From Ereboglobus luteus (GTDB lineage: Bacteria; Verrucomicrobiota; Verrucomicrobiia; Opitutales; Opitutaceae), in NCBI RefSeq assembly GCF_003096195.1, contig NZ_CP023004.1, forward strand, positions 1,654,501-1,718,500: 64,000 bases of DNA, in the 5' to 3' direction. Position numbers and translations under genes: made by a program. The notes under the pieces are model-generated. The model saw nothing but the letters and a program-made list of their open reading frames with translations. It made no database searches and had not been told where the DNA came from. Below, in pieces: positions 35,460 through 44,967 of the stretch. The first letter of the stretch is position 1. Each line of letters begins with the position of its first letter.

Positions 35460-35620
35460 ATGGCGGGTCGCGATAAACACTGGAAAAGAGGACTGCGTAA
35501 ATAAACAACACGGCCGCCTTGTTGTGTTTTCCTCGTGTGTGTTTTGCGCGGGTGCCGCCCCGGGTTGCGCGCTGATTTCAGGTTGTGTTCATTTATAATA
35601 TCGGCCGTGATTTGCGTGTC

Positions 35621-36502
35621 ATGAATATACGCACAATTGCAGTTGCCCTTGCCCTGATTCTGCTAAGCGGTGCCATTCACGCCGCGTCCCCCGTCGTTGT
35701 CACGCACGAGAAGGATATTGTTTACGCGCGCAAGTTCGGCCTCGCGCTCACGATCGACGTCATGCAACCGGCCAAGCCAAACGGCCGCGGCGTTCTCGCG
35801 CTGATTAGCGGCGGCTGGAAGTCGTCCAACGCCCCGGTGAATCCCGCGAACTACGCCGAGTTTCTCGACCATGGTTACACGGTGTTCGCCGTGCGCCATG
35901 GCTCGCAGCCCAAGTTTGTCATTTCCGAGATCGCGCAGGATATTCACCGCGCCGTGCGATTTGTTCGGCATAACGCGGCGCGCTGGAACGTGCGCCCGGA
36001 CCGGTTGGGAATCACCGGCGGTAGCGCGGGCGGGCACCTTTCGCTCACCATCGGCACGAAGGGCGGCCCCGGCGATCCCAATGCCAAGGATCCCGTGGAT
36101 CGCGAGTCCAGCGCCGTGCAGGCCGTGGCGTGTTTTTATCCGCCGACCGATTTTCTCAATTACGGGAAGGAGGGTTTCGACGGCGCGGGCACGGGAACCC
36201 TTAAAAACTACATGAAGGCGTTCGGCCAGAAAGCGGAGACGCCCGAGGGCCGCCAGGAGCTGGGCCGCGAACTCTCGCCGATTTATTACATAACCGAAAA
36301 AATGCCGCCGACCTTTATCGTGCATGGCGACGCCGACAAACTCGTCCCCTTGCAGCAATCCGAAATCTTTATACAACGCGCCGCCAAGCTCGGCGCGGTA
36401 GTCCGGCTCCACATAAAACCCGGGGCGGCCCATGGCTGGAAAAACAAGGGACCCGAGCGCGCCCTGATGGCCGACTGGTTCGACAAGCACCTGGCCGATT
36501 GA
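35621..36502 (+). CDS. Exported alpha/beta hydrolase (BD-FAE/esterase-like)
   Basis: 293 aa. Signal peptide 1-21 (IAVALALILLSGAIHA). Alpha/beta-hydrolase core with ISGGWKSSNAPVN (oxyanion region), nucleophile Ser135 in TGGSAGGH, an Asp in VHGDADKLVP and the catalytic His in GAAHGW. This pattern fits carbohydrate-esterase or lipase-like secreted enzymes. It may belong to the lipid cluster or to the polysaccharide genes downstream. The frame extends 36 bp upstream; the ATG at 35621 precedes the signal peptide. Confidence 0.8.
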   Translation: MNIRTIAVALALILLSGAIHAASPVVVTHEKDIVYARKFGLALTIDVMQPAKPNGRGVLALISGGWKSSNAPVNPANYAEFLDHGYTVFAVRHGSQPKFVISEIAQDIHRAVRFVRHNAARWNVRPDRLGITGGSAGGHLSLTIGTKGGPGDPNAKDPVDRESSAVQAVACFYPPTDFLNYGKEGFDGAGTGTLKNYMKAFGQKAETPEGRQELGRELSPIYYITEKMPPTFIVHGDADKLVPLQQSEIFIQRAAKLGAVVRLHIKPGAAHGWKNKGPERALMADWFDKHLAD

Positions 36503-36568
36503 TTTTTTCGCGTGTTTGCGCGGGCCGAATTTCAATCCCGCGGATTGTCGCGGATTACGAAGGCAAGC

Positions 36569-36602
36569 AAACAACCCGGGGCGCATTTACCCCGGGTTGT
36601 TT
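36569..36602 (+). terminator. Hairpin terminator after the esterase-like gene
   Basis: A 13-bp perfect stem: AAACAACCCGGGG (36569-36581) with CCCCGGGTTGTTT (36590-36602), loop of 8 nt. The downstream T tract is only three bases, so termination is likely but not certain. It divides the cluster into two transcripts. Confidence 0.6.
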
Positions 36603-36765
36603 GGCATCGCGCGCGCTGGCCGGGTGCTTGTTTTTCCGATCTCTCCCCGGTTGTTCAAAACGCCGTTTCGCCCCGGACATTGGATATTGAGATTTTTTGG
36701 GGATTTGGGATTTTGAAATTTGAATTTTCCCGCGCCCCGGCTTTCGCCGCTGGTGCGACCCGCCA

Positions 36766-37509
36766 ATGATCCGCACGCTCAAACATATCTACTACGCCGT
36801 CGCCTACTATATTTCGTGGGGGCTTTTCATGGGCGTGGGTTTTTTGATCAGCGTGCTCAGCCTGCCGTTTTATCCGTGGCGCAAGCGCGAGGGGCTTCAC
36901 AAAAAAATGCGCGCCGTCCAGCGCGCGCTGTTTCGCGTCTGGATTCGCTGGTTCCGTGCGAGCGGCGTGGTGCGCATAACGTGGAAAAACTTCGACGAAC
37001 CGCTCGCCCCGGGCACGGTTTACATTTCCACGCATCCGTGCCTCATCGACGCGCCGCTCCTGCTCGGCCGCCTGCCCGACACGATTTGCGTCGTCAAACC
37101 CGCCATCATGAGCAATCCCGCGCTGGGCGCGGCCGCGATTGTCGCGGGCTACGTGACCGGCTCCAACGATGTGGACATGGTGCGCGCCGTTGCTGAAAAA
37201 GTTCAGGCCGGCGCGTCGCTGCTCATCTTCCCCGAGGGCACGCGCACCGAGCCCGGCACGACGCTCAATCCTTTTAAGCCCGGCTTCGCGCTCATCGCCA
37301 ATCGCGCCGCCGCGCCGGTGCGGCTCATCATCGTGCGGGCGTCGGCCGGCTTCGTCACGCGCGGACGCCCCTGGTGGAAGATTCCCGACGTGCTGCCGGC
37401 GACAATGGAGCTCTCGCTCGACCGCGAGTGGCCGCACGATCCGCAAAAATCCGCCGCCGCGCTCTCCGCGGAAATCGAGTCTTACGTCCGGGGGAAAATA
37501 TCCGAATGA
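36766..37509 (+). CDS. PlsC-like 1-acyl-glycerol-3-phosphate acyltransferase family protein
   Basis: 247 aa. N-terminal membrane segments (about 8-40), then the PlsC acyltransferase motifs: H-x4-D in STHPCLIDAPLL, GTRTE block in IFPEGTRTEPGT, and a later P-V-R-L-I-I-V. Transfers an acyl group from ACP or CoA to a lysolipid. It overlaps the next gene by 4 bp (ATGA) and starts a run of four overlapping genes, so it is probably dedicated to the cluster. Confidence 0.85.
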   Translation: MIRTLKHIYYAVAYYISWGLFMGVGFLISVLSLPFYPWRKREGLHKKMRAVQRALFRVWIRWFRASGVVRITWKNFDEPLAPGTVYISTHPCLIDAPLLLGRLPDTICVVKPAIMSNPALGAAAIVAGYVTGSNDVDMVRAVAEKVQAGASLLIFPEGTRTEPGTTLNPFKPGFALIANRAAAPVRLIIVRASAGFVTRGRPWWKIPDVLPATMELSLDREWPHDPQKSAAALSAEIESYVRGKISE

Positions 37510-38291
37510 ACGCGCCCGTTTCAAAGACACACCTCGTGCTCATCCCGAGCTACAACACCGGCGCCCGGCTCCTGCTCGAAACCGTGGGCAATGTGCTCGC
37601 GCATTGGGCGCCCGTGTGGGTTGTCATCGACGGCAGCACCGACGGCAGCGGCGAGGCGCTGCAAATTTTCGCCGCCTCGCAGCCCGGCCTCCGCGTCATC
37701 GTGCGCGATAAAAATTCCGGCAAGGGCGCGAGCGTTCTTCACGCCGCGCGGCTCGCGCTTGCGGAAGGTTTTACGCACGCGCTTGTGATGGACGCCGACG
37801 GACAGCATCCCGTCGGGCGCATCCGCGATTTCATGGCGGTGTCGCAGGCCGAGCCCGCCGCGCTCGTGCTCGGCAAACCCGTCTTCGGTCCCGAGGCGCC
37901 GCTCGTCCGGCTCAAGGGCCGCAAGCTCAGCATCGGCCTTGTGCATTTCGAGTGCCTCGGCGACGGTATCGACGATCCGCTTTTCGGCTTCCGCGTGTAT
38001 CCGCTCGCGCCGCTCGTTGACGTGATGCGGCGCACGTGGTTTGCGCGGCGCTATGATTTCGACCCCGAGCTCGCCGTGCGCCTTTTCTGGGCCGGCGTCC
38101 CCGCGATCAACCTCCCCGCCGCGTGCAAATATCTCTCGCGCACCGAGGGCGGCATTTCCCATTTTCACTACCTGCGCGACAACCTCCGCATGATCTGGCT
38201 GCACACGCGCCTCATCACCGCGCTCCTCCTCCACAAATGGCCCGCCGCCCGCCGCGCCCAAAAAAAACGCAAACAACAATCTTCCGCATGA
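37506..38291 (+). CDS. Glycosyltransferase family 2
   Basis: 261 aa from the ATG at 37506, overlapping the previous stop. GT-A fold: IPSYNTG near the N-terminus, VIDGSTDGSGE, GKGASVLHAARLA, and the metal-binding D-x-D in VMDADGQHP. GT2 enzymes of this type accompany LolA and MMPL genes in aryl-polyene clusters. The C-terminus is Arg/Lys-rich after a possible membrane-associated helix. It overlaps the following LolA-like gene by 4 bp. Confidence 0.87.
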   Translation: MNAPVSKTHLVLIPSYNTGARLLLETVGNVLAHWAPVWVVIDGSTDGSGEALQIFAASQPGLRVIVRDKNSGKGASVLHAARLALAEGFTHALVMDADGQHPVGRIRDFMAVSQAEPAALVLGKPVFGPEAPLVRLKGRKLSIGLVHFECLGDGIDDPLFGFRVYPLAPLVDVMRRTWFARRYDFDPELAVRLFWAGVPAINLPAACKYLSRTEGGISHFHYLRDNLRMIWLHTRLITALLLHKWPAARRAQKKRKQQSSA

Positions 38292-38965
38292 AATCCAATC
38301 CGCGCATCGCCGCGCTTCTCCTCCTTTCACTCTTCACCCTTCACCCTTCACTCTTCCTCTCCGCCGCCCCGCCGGCGGAGAGGGGCTCCGTTATCGAACG
38401 CGGTTCCAGCGCCGACGAGTGGCAATGGCTTTTTTCCGCGCTTGCCGCAAAGGGCGCGACTTTCTCGACCTTCACCGAAAACCGCTACTTCACCGCGCGC
38501 AAGGAGCCGATCACCTTGCAAGGCGAAATGCGCCTCGCGCCCGAGTGCGGCCTCAGCCTCCGTTACACCGCGCCCGGGGAAACGCTCACCATCATCGACT
38601 CGGAGGGCCTGCTGCTTCGCGACGCGAAGGGTCGCACTCGCCAGATCAAGGCCGGCACGCGCGACGCCGGACTCGTCACCGCGCTCCTGCCCGTCATGCG
38701 TTTCGACAGCGAGCAACTCTTCAAGCAGTTCACCGTTTACGCCGCGCGCGACGGCGGCGACTGGCGCTTCGACTTTGTTCCGCTCAATGAAAAACTCGCC
38801 TCGGCGCTCGGCGCAATCGTCGTCACCGGCGCCGGCGCCGAGATAAAAAAAATCGCCTTCAACACCTCGCCCAAACTTCGCGTCGAAGTGCTCGTCGGCG
38901 AAAGCAAAACGGGCGTCGTGTTCACCGCCGACGAACTGAAAAGCTATTTCCGCGCCGATAAATGA
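38288..38965 (+). CDS. LolA-like outer-membrane lipoprotein carrier protein
   Basis: 225 aa. Signal peptide at 1-27 (ALLLLSLFTLHPSLFLSAA). The periplasmic domain has the LolA-like plan: FSTFTENRYFTARKEPITLQGEMRLAPECGLSLRYTAPG, then strands ending in FNTSPKLRVEVLVGESK. Canonical LolA carries lipoproteins; this cluster-linked type is thought to carry the cluster's lipid product across the periplasm. It lies in an overlapping reading set between GT2 and the MMPL exporter. Confidence 0.78.
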   Translation: MKSNPRIAALLLLSLFTLHPSLFLSAAPPAERGSVIERGSSADEWQWLFSALAAKGATFSTFTENRYFTARKEPITLQGEMRLAPECGLSLRYTAPGETLTIIDSEGLLLRDAKGRTRQIKAGTRDAGLVTALLPVMRFDSEQLFKQFTVYAARDGGDWRFDFVPLNEKLASALGAIVVTGAGAEIKKIAFNTSPKLRVEVLVGESKTGVVFTADELKSYFRADK

Positions 38966-41373
38966 GCCTTTTGCGCAAAACGCCCGCCCGCCTCCTTTTG
39001 ATCGCCGGCCTGCTCGCCGGCGCCGCGTGGCTTGCGTCGCTCGACTTCGGCAAAAAATTCACCTCGGACATTCTGGAACTCATTCCGCCCACCGAGCGCT
39101 CGCCCGAGCTCGCAGTGGTCCGTTCCCTCGCCAACGAAAAGCAAGCCCGAGTCGCGCTCTTTGCGTTGAACGCTCCCGGAAGCGATGACGACACGCGCGA
39201 ACGCGCGGCCCGCGCTTTCACCGCCGCGCTTCTCGCGAGCGACGCGTTTGCCGAGGCCGAAATCCTCTCCGACAGCATTTCGCGCAACGACCTCGCCAAA
39301 CAAATTTTCAACCAGCGCCTCGATCTCCTGCTTCCCGGTTGGCTCGCGAAAAACGAAATTGCATTCCTGGGAGCGCGGGCGTCCCGCCCGCAGGACAACC
39401 CTTCAAACGGCGGGCGGGACGCCCGCGCTCCCGGGGACAACGCCTTCGCCGAGTGGCTCGCCGAAAAAACCGCCGCCGACCTCGAACACTTCATGGCCAG
39501 GCCCGAGGCGCTCGCCTTTGCCGAGCTCATTCCCGCCGACCCGCTCCTCCTTCTCCCCGAACTCGTCGAAAAAGTCCAGGCGCTCGACACCTCCTCCGAC
39601 GCGCCCGTCGACACCGCGCTCATCTGGACGCTCACCCGCGAAAACCCGCTCCACGACGCCGGGCAAAAACCCGTGTTCGATGCCGTTGATGCCGCGCGCG
39701 CCGCCGCGCAAACTGTCGCGTCCGGCACCGAGATACGCTGGGCGGCGATCAGCCGCTTCGCCGCCGAGAGCAAACGCAGCATCATGCAAGAGCTGTTTGT
39801 CGGCACGCCGCTCACCCTGTTTGTCGTCCTCGGCATCGCGGTGCTTTGCCTGCCGCGCATTCTCGGCGCGCTCAATCTCGCGCCGGTTGTTTTCGGCGCG
39901 CTGCTCGGCGCGTGCATCGCGGTCACGCTGTGTTTCGAGCATGTGCATTTCCTTGTCTTTGTGCTCGGGCTGATGCTCGCGGGCGTCTCGATCGACTACG
40001 GATTTTATCTTTACCTGCAGCCGCAAAAAAATCCCGGCGAACCCTACGCCGCAAAAGTTCGCCGCCTGATGAAGCCGCTTCTCGGCAGCGCGCTGACAAC
40101 CGTGCTCGGATTTTCGCTGCTCCTCTTTTCCGACCTCGCGCTCATCCGGCAGCTCGGCGTGTTTGTGAGCGCGGGGCTGCTCTGCGCGCTCGTCACCGCC
40201 GTGCTCTGGTTCGCGCAAATTAAAAATCCCAACATGCAAGCGCGCGCGTTTGCTAGCGCGCAACTCGAGCACTCCCCGCGCGCGCGCCGCGCCGCCATCG
40301 CGCTGCTTTGCGCCGGCGCGCTCGTGGCGTTGCTCGGCCCGTGGCGCTTGCACTGGCACGACAGCACGCAGGATCTCCAGCCGCGCCTGCCGCAGCTCGC
40401 CGGCGAGGCCATTGATGTCCGCCAGCTTTTCGGAGACTCGGCGGCGCGCACCGTTTATCTCACGCGCGGCGAAACCATCGCCGACGCGCGCGCCTCGCTC
40501 GAAAAATTCACCGCGTGGCACGGCGCGCAGTTTCCCGACGCCGCCACGGCCTCGCTCGGCTACGCGCTTCCGCTTCGCGCCGATTATGACGCGCTGCCGG
40601 CGCGCATCGAAACGCTGCGCGGGTTTCCCGACGCGCTGCGCGACGCGCTCGGGCGGCACGGTTTTGACGCGGCGGAGTTCGCGCCGTTTTTTGCGGCGTG
40701 GGAAAAATTCTCGTCGTTTGAACGCGAGGGCGCGCGCAAGGCGCGCCCCTACGACGACGTTGTCGCCAATCTCTCCTCGTCGCTTCACGGACAAACCGCG
40801 CTCCTCATGGCCGACACGCCCGGCGCGAGTTTTTTGCTCACCGTCGCCGACCATCCCGCGCCCGCCGATGATCCTCCCGCCGAGCTCGCCACCACGAGCC
40901 TCAACCAGCTCGAGTCGCTCAACAAACTCTTCGCGCGCTACCGGCTTTCCGCGCTTCGCCTCAGCATCATAGGCCTCGTGCTCGTCGGCCTGAGCATGTG
41001 GGCGATTTACGGTGTGAAGCGCGGTTCGCTCATTTTCACCACGCCGGTTTTCTCGTGCCTGTTCACCTTCGGCGTGCTCGGGCTGTGCGGCGTGACACTC
41101 AATCTTTTTCACCTGCTGGGCGCGTTTCTCGGCGTCTGCCTCAGCCACAACTACGCCATTTTCACCGCCGAAAACGACGCGCGCAAGGAACGCCCGCCAC
41201 CCTCGATCCGCCTCTCCGCGTTCAGCACCGCGGCCTCGTTCGGCGTGCTCGCGTGCAGCGGCATCCCCGTCGTGTCCGCGCTCGGCGTCACCGTCGCGCT
41301 CATCGTGCTTTCCGCGCTCGCCATCGTGGAGTTGAAGCGCGTCGCAAAATTCCAAAAACCACACCAAACGTAA
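38962..41373 (+). CDS. MMPL/RND-family lipid exporter
   Basis: 803 aa. Two-repeat RND plan: membrane helix 1 (about 8-26), a large extracytoplasmic domain (about 30-260), a bundle of five helices (about 280-440, with GVSIDYGFYLYLQP), a second loop (about 450-650) and a second helix bundle to the end. The cluster context implies export of the polyene or glycolipid. A 64-bp palindromic element (39369-39432) lies in frame inside the first loop and adds about 21 residues. It overlaps the LolA-like gene by 4 bp. Confidence 0.85.
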   Translation: MSLLRKTPARLLLIAGLLAGAAWLASLDFGKKFTSDILELIPPTERSPELAVVRSLANEKQARVALFALNAPGSDDDTRERAARAFTAALLASDAFAEAEILSDSISRNDLAKQIFNQRLDLLLPGWLAKNEIAFLGARASRPQDNPSNGGRDARAPGDNAFAEWLAEKTAADLEHFMARPEALAFAELIPADPLLLLPELVEKVQALDTSSDAPVDTALIWTLTRENPLHDAGQKPVFDAVDAARAAAQTVASGTEIRWAAISRFAAESKRSIMQELFVGTPLTLFVVLGIAVLCLPRILGALNLAPVVFGALLGACIAVTLCFEHVHFLVFVLGLMLAGVSIDYGFYLYLQPQKNPGEPYAAKVRRLMKPLLGSALTTVLGFSLLLFSDLALIRQLGVFVSAGLLCALVTAVLWFAQIKNPNMQARAFASAQLEHSPRARRAAIALLCAGALVALLGPWRLHWHDSTQDLQPRLPQLAGEAIDVRQLFGDSAARTVYLTRGETIADARASLEKFTAWHGAQFPDAATASLGYALPLRADYDALPARIETLRGFPDALRDALGRHGFDAAEFAPFFAAWEKFSSFEREGARKARPYDDVVANLSSSLHGQTALLMADTPGASFLLTVADHPAPADDPPAELATTSLNQLESLNKLFARYRLSALRLSIIGLVLVGLSMWAIYGVKRGSLIFTTPVFSCLFTFGVLGLCGVTLNLFHLLGAFLGVCLSHNYAIFTAENDARKERPPPSIRLSAFSTAASFGVLACSGIPVVSALGVTVALIVLSALAIVELKRVAKFQKPHQT
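39369..39432. repeat. Long palindromic element inserted in frame inside the MMPL gene
   Basis: The 23-bp arm 39369-39391 is the exact reverse complement of 39410-39432, with an 18-bp centre. It starts GGGAGCGCGGGCG. The frame stays open and encodes Arg/Ala/Gly/Pro-rich sequence (LGARASRPQ ... GGRDARAPG), unlike the surrounding protein. Confidence 0.85.
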
Positions 41374-41381
41374 TCGATTCC

Positions 41382-42812
41382 ATGGAAACAAACCGTCCGC
41401 AGGGCGCCGCGCAGCCGCGCGTGTTGCTCGTCAACCTCAACACTTATGACCAGCCGTATCCCGTTTATCCGCTCGGGCTCGCCTACATCGACGGCGCGCT
41501 GCGCAAGGCGGGCTACGAGACGCGCCTCTGGGATTCGCGCACCAGCGGCGAGCCGGTCGAGCAATGCGCCGCGAAGATGAAACCCGACTATGTCGCGCTT
41601 TCGCTCCGCAACATCGACAACGCGCAGAGCCACAACCCGCTTTCCTTTGTCCGCAACCTCTCCGATTGCTGCTCCGTGTTGCGCAAGGTCACCACCGCGC
41701 CGCTCATCGTCGGAGGCAGTGCATTTTCGCTCTTTCCGACCGAGCTACTCGAGCTTACCGGCGCCGATTACGGTGTGCGCGGCGAGGGCGAGGCGCCGCT
41801 TGTGGAACTCCTTTCCGCGCTTCGCGACGGGCGCGCGCCCTCCGAAATTCCCGGTGTCGCGTGGAACGAATCCCCTCACGATTCCCGCTGCAACGAGTGC
41901 GCCGCCATGCAGGCCGGTTTCACCGCCGAGCCCGCGCACGATCCCGACATCATCAACGCCTATGTTTCCACCGGCTCGATCATCGGGCTGCAGACGCAAC
42001 GCGGTTGTCCGCTCAAATGCTGCTACTGCGCGTATCCGCACATCGAGGGCCGCCGCAGCCGCTTCCGCACCGGCGCGCAAGTGGTCGAGGAAATGGCCCG
42101 CCTGCGCGCGCTTGGCGTGCGTTACACATTCATCGTCGATTCCGTTTTCAACACCAGCGAGAAACACATTGTCGATGTGTGCGAAGCCATGATCGCCGCC
42201 AAGCTCGACATGGAATGGGAATGTTTCCTGAGCCCGCGCGGGCTCACCCGCGAACACTTGGAGCTCATGAAACGCGCCGGCTTGAAGGACGTCGAGTTTG
42301 GCTCGGACAGCTTCAGCGACCCCGTGCTCGCCGCCTATGGAAAATCGTTCACCTTCGACGATATCAAGCGGGTCAGTGACGACGCGCAGGCCCTCGACAT
42401 CAACTACAGCCATTATCTGATTTTCGGGGGACCCGGGGAAACTCCCGAGACAATCGAGGAAACTCTTGCCCGCGCCGAAAAAATGCCGCGCGCGTTCTTC
42501 TTCGCCACGCTTGGCATGCGCATTTATCCCGGCACGCGCCTTTGGGAAAAACACGGTCCGCCCGCCACGGGTGAAACACGCGAGGCCTTCCTCGCCACGC
42601 CGCGCTTCCACATCGAGCCGCCGCTCACCGTGCAGGGCATGTATGCGCGCCTGCGCGCCTTTCGCGAAACCGCGCCCAACTGGGTCGTGGGCGACCCGCC
42701 GCCGGCATTCGTTGCGACGATGAAAAAGCTTCGCGACCGAGGCCTCAGCGGCCCGCTCTGGGAATACATCGAATTGCTCCAGCGCTACCAGGCACACGAG
42801 ACACAAGGGTGA
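41382..42812 (+). CDS. B12-binding-type radical SAM protein, lipid-biosynthesis associated
   Basis: 476 aa from the ATG at 41382, 8 bp after the exporter. N-terminal Rossmann-like cobalamin-binding-type domain (about 10-140; RVLLVNLNTYDQ, YVALSLRNID, LIVGGSAFS, GVRGEGE), without a clear D-x-H-x-x-G motif. Radical SAM domain (about 190-400) with CPLKCCYC (Cys209, Cys213, Cys216) for the 4Fe-4S cluster and a GGPGETPETI SAM-binding segment. Likely modifies the cluster's product, for example by C-methylation at an unreactive carbon, but the reaction cannot be read from sequence. Confidence 0.85.
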   Translation: METNRPQGAAQPRVLLVNLNTYDQPYPVYPLGLAYIDGALRKAGYETRLWDSRTSGEPVEQCAAKMKPDYVALSLRNIDNAQSHNPLSFVRNLSDCCSVLRKVTTAPLIVGGSAFSLFPTELLELTGADYGVRGEGEAPLVELLSALRDGRAPSEIPGVAWNESPHDSRCNECAAMQAGFTAEPAHDPDIINAYVSTGSIIGLQTQRGCPLKCCYCAYPHIEGRRSRFRTGAQVVEEMARLRALGVRYTFIVDSVFNTSEKHIVDVCEAMIAAKLDMEWECFLSPRGLTREHLELMKRAGLKDVEFGSDSFSDPVLAAYGKSFTFDDIKRVSDDAQALDINYSHYLIFGGPGETPETIEETLARAEKMPRAFFFATLGMRIYPGTRLWEKHGPPATGETREAFLATPRFHIEPPLTVQGMYARLRAFRETAPNWVVGDPPPAFVATMKKLRDRGLSGPLWEYIELLQRYQAHETQG

Positions 42813-42822
42813 CGTGGCGTTT

Positions 42823-42840
42823 GGCAGGGTTTGCCCTGCC
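42823..42840. terminator. Small hairpin between convergent genes
   Basis: GGCAGGG, TTTG, CCCTGCC. It lies between the radical SAM gene and the oxidoreductase gene, which converge. The T tract is poor, so it may be a repeat remnant instead of a terminator. Confidence 0.4.
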
Positions 42841-42871
42841 TTAAAATGCGACAGGGCAAATCAAGCCCGCG

Positions 42872-44889
42872 CTAACTTTCCACGCGCACTTCCCTGATGA
42901 TTGCATGCTCGGCGCCGTTGGTGGCGGCGATGTCGATGCGCACGGCTTTTGCATTCACCGAATCGAAGGTGTGGACGCGGAGGGCTTGGTAATTGTTGGT
43001 CACCTCGGCGAGCGGGCGTTCGGAGCCGTCGGGCAGGATCGCGGTGATCGTGTAGTCGCGAACCAGTTCCGGTTGCACGCCCACGACCATGGTCTTGATC
43101 ACGGATTGCTGGCCGGTTTGCGTGAGGCGTCTTTTGCCGCCGTCGAAGGCGAGGCGCACTTGGGAGATTCGCACCGGCGCGTTCCATTCCAGCTTGAGCC
43201 AGGGTTTGGCGGCGGCGGTTGCGAGCCAGCGGTTGCGGTTTGTTTTCGGGCCGTCGAGCAGGATTCCCGAGATCGCGTTTTCGGGTTTCGACTCGAGCGC
43301 CGATTCCGAGGCGGTGACTTTCGCCTTCGGCGCGAGGTCGCGGGAATCCTCGTTTTTGATGTCGAGAATGGTTTGGTTGTCGCGCAGGAGTTCCTGCTGA
43401 AGGCGCTTCAGCATGGTTTTGTCGGCGCGCAGTCGGGCGGGCGAAATGTCCGCGTCGAGGCACATCGCCGCGGCTGTGCCCACGGCCTGGCCGATGGCGG
43501 CGCAGGTGGACATGACGCGCGTGGACGTGAAGGCCACGTGCGACGCGCTGATGTTGCGGCCCGCCATCATGAGGTTCGTAATTTTTTTCGAATAGAGGCA
43601 GCCGAAGGGAATGTTGTAGTAGGGTTGCTTGCCGTGGATTTGGCGGCAGCCGCGGCGGTCCGACGCCCAGAAACCCTCGGCGGGATGGTCGTCCATGGGC
43701 CAGCCGCCGACGGCGATGGCGTCGTCGAATTGTTTCCAGCCGCCCTCAATGTCGAGCTGCGTTATCACATGATCGCCGACGAGACGGTAGGTGTCGCGGC
43801 GGCCGGGAACCATGCCGATGGTTTCGAGCACGCGGTTTGCGGCGTTGGGGAACTTGCCGCTGTTTTTCACGTAATCCCAAATGCCCATCACGATCGAGAG
43901 GAGTTCGAAGCGCAGTTGCTCGTTGTCGCGGATGGCGTCGTAAACGCCGCCGAGTTCAATCCACCAATAACCATATTCGAGGCTCTTGTCGGAGATGCGG
44001 CGGAGCTTGAGGTGCTCGGCGGTGATTTTTTTCGCCCATGTCGGCGGCTGGAACGGCATGGGTTTGTCGTATTCGCGCGACGTGATCATGAGCGTGGAGC
44101 CCTGGCGCGTGCCCTCGGGTCGTAGCCCGAGAGTGATTCGCCAAATGTCTCCTTGGTTTCGCGGCCCGAGAACACCGGCGCGCCGGCTTCCCGTCCGAGC
44201 CGGCAGTCGCCCGTGGCATCGACAAACAGCGCGGCCTCAATCCGGCACGCGTTGAGCGTGGTGTCGCTGCGCGTCCAGGCATGGGTGATTTTCTTGCCCT
44301 TCGTTTCCACGCGATAAACCGATGTGTCGAGCAGCAACTGGATGTTCGTTTCCGATACGACTTTGTCGTAGAGTATGAAGTCCCATATTTCCCACGAGAG
44401 GCCGGGATTTTTGCAGGCGTTTTCGAGTTTGAGTTCCTCGATGATGCCGCCCTCGCGCCAGCCGGTTTTGCGCGGATCGACGCCGAGCGGGTGCATTTTA
44501 ATTTCGGAGGAACTGTTGCCGCCGAGTCGCGAACGGTCCTGCACGAGAATCACTTTTTTGCCGCGCCGCGCCGCGGCCAGCGCGGTTGCGATTCCGGAGA
44601 GTCCGCCGCCGGCGACAAGCACGTCGCACTTGAGCTCGAGCTGACGCATCAACGGCTCGCCCGCGAGCGCCTTGTAGGATGCATGGGTGCTGCCCTTGAC
44701 GAGCGGCGGGAGCTTCGAGCTTTTGCCGCCGGACGCTGGCGTTGGCGCGGGCGCGCCGCCGCTTGCAGATGCCGCCGCGAGGGTTGCGGCGCAGAGTGTT
44801 TGCGGCGCGGTCACGACAATTGAGCAACCGAGCATCGAAACTGCCGATTGGGTTAAGAATTTTCTTCTGCTGATTTCGTTGGGTTTCAT
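42872..44889 (-). pseudogene. Tat-exported FAD-dependent oxidoreductase, frameshifted
   Basis: Two reading frames make one protein of about 672 aa. The upstream part (44889 to a stop at 44086) has a twin-arginine signal (ISRRKFL), then a Rossmann FAD site GGGLSGIATALAAARRG and CRIEAALFVDATGD. The downstream part (44089 to 42872) continues with EYDKPMPFQPPTW, LMMAGRNISASHVAF, AIGQAVGTAAAM and a discoidin-like C-terminal domain. In the downstream frame, EGTRQGSTL precedes its first Met, showing that the frames belong together. Adding one G to the GGG at 44118-44120 (plus strand) restores continuity. Either a true frameshift or a base-calling error. Confidence 0.8.
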
Positions 44890-44967
44890 TGAGGGGAAAG
44901 GGTTTTGGTCCAAGGCAAAAATGTTTGGGGTGGGAATCGAGCGCGGCAAACAATTACTGCGAAACAG

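Noticed and set aside
39403-41391. 662-codon minus-strand open frame opposite the MMPL exporter
   Set aside because: Arg/Glu/Gly-rich low-complexity translation with no membrane segments or motifs; the plus frame is in an overlapping operon and has RND features.
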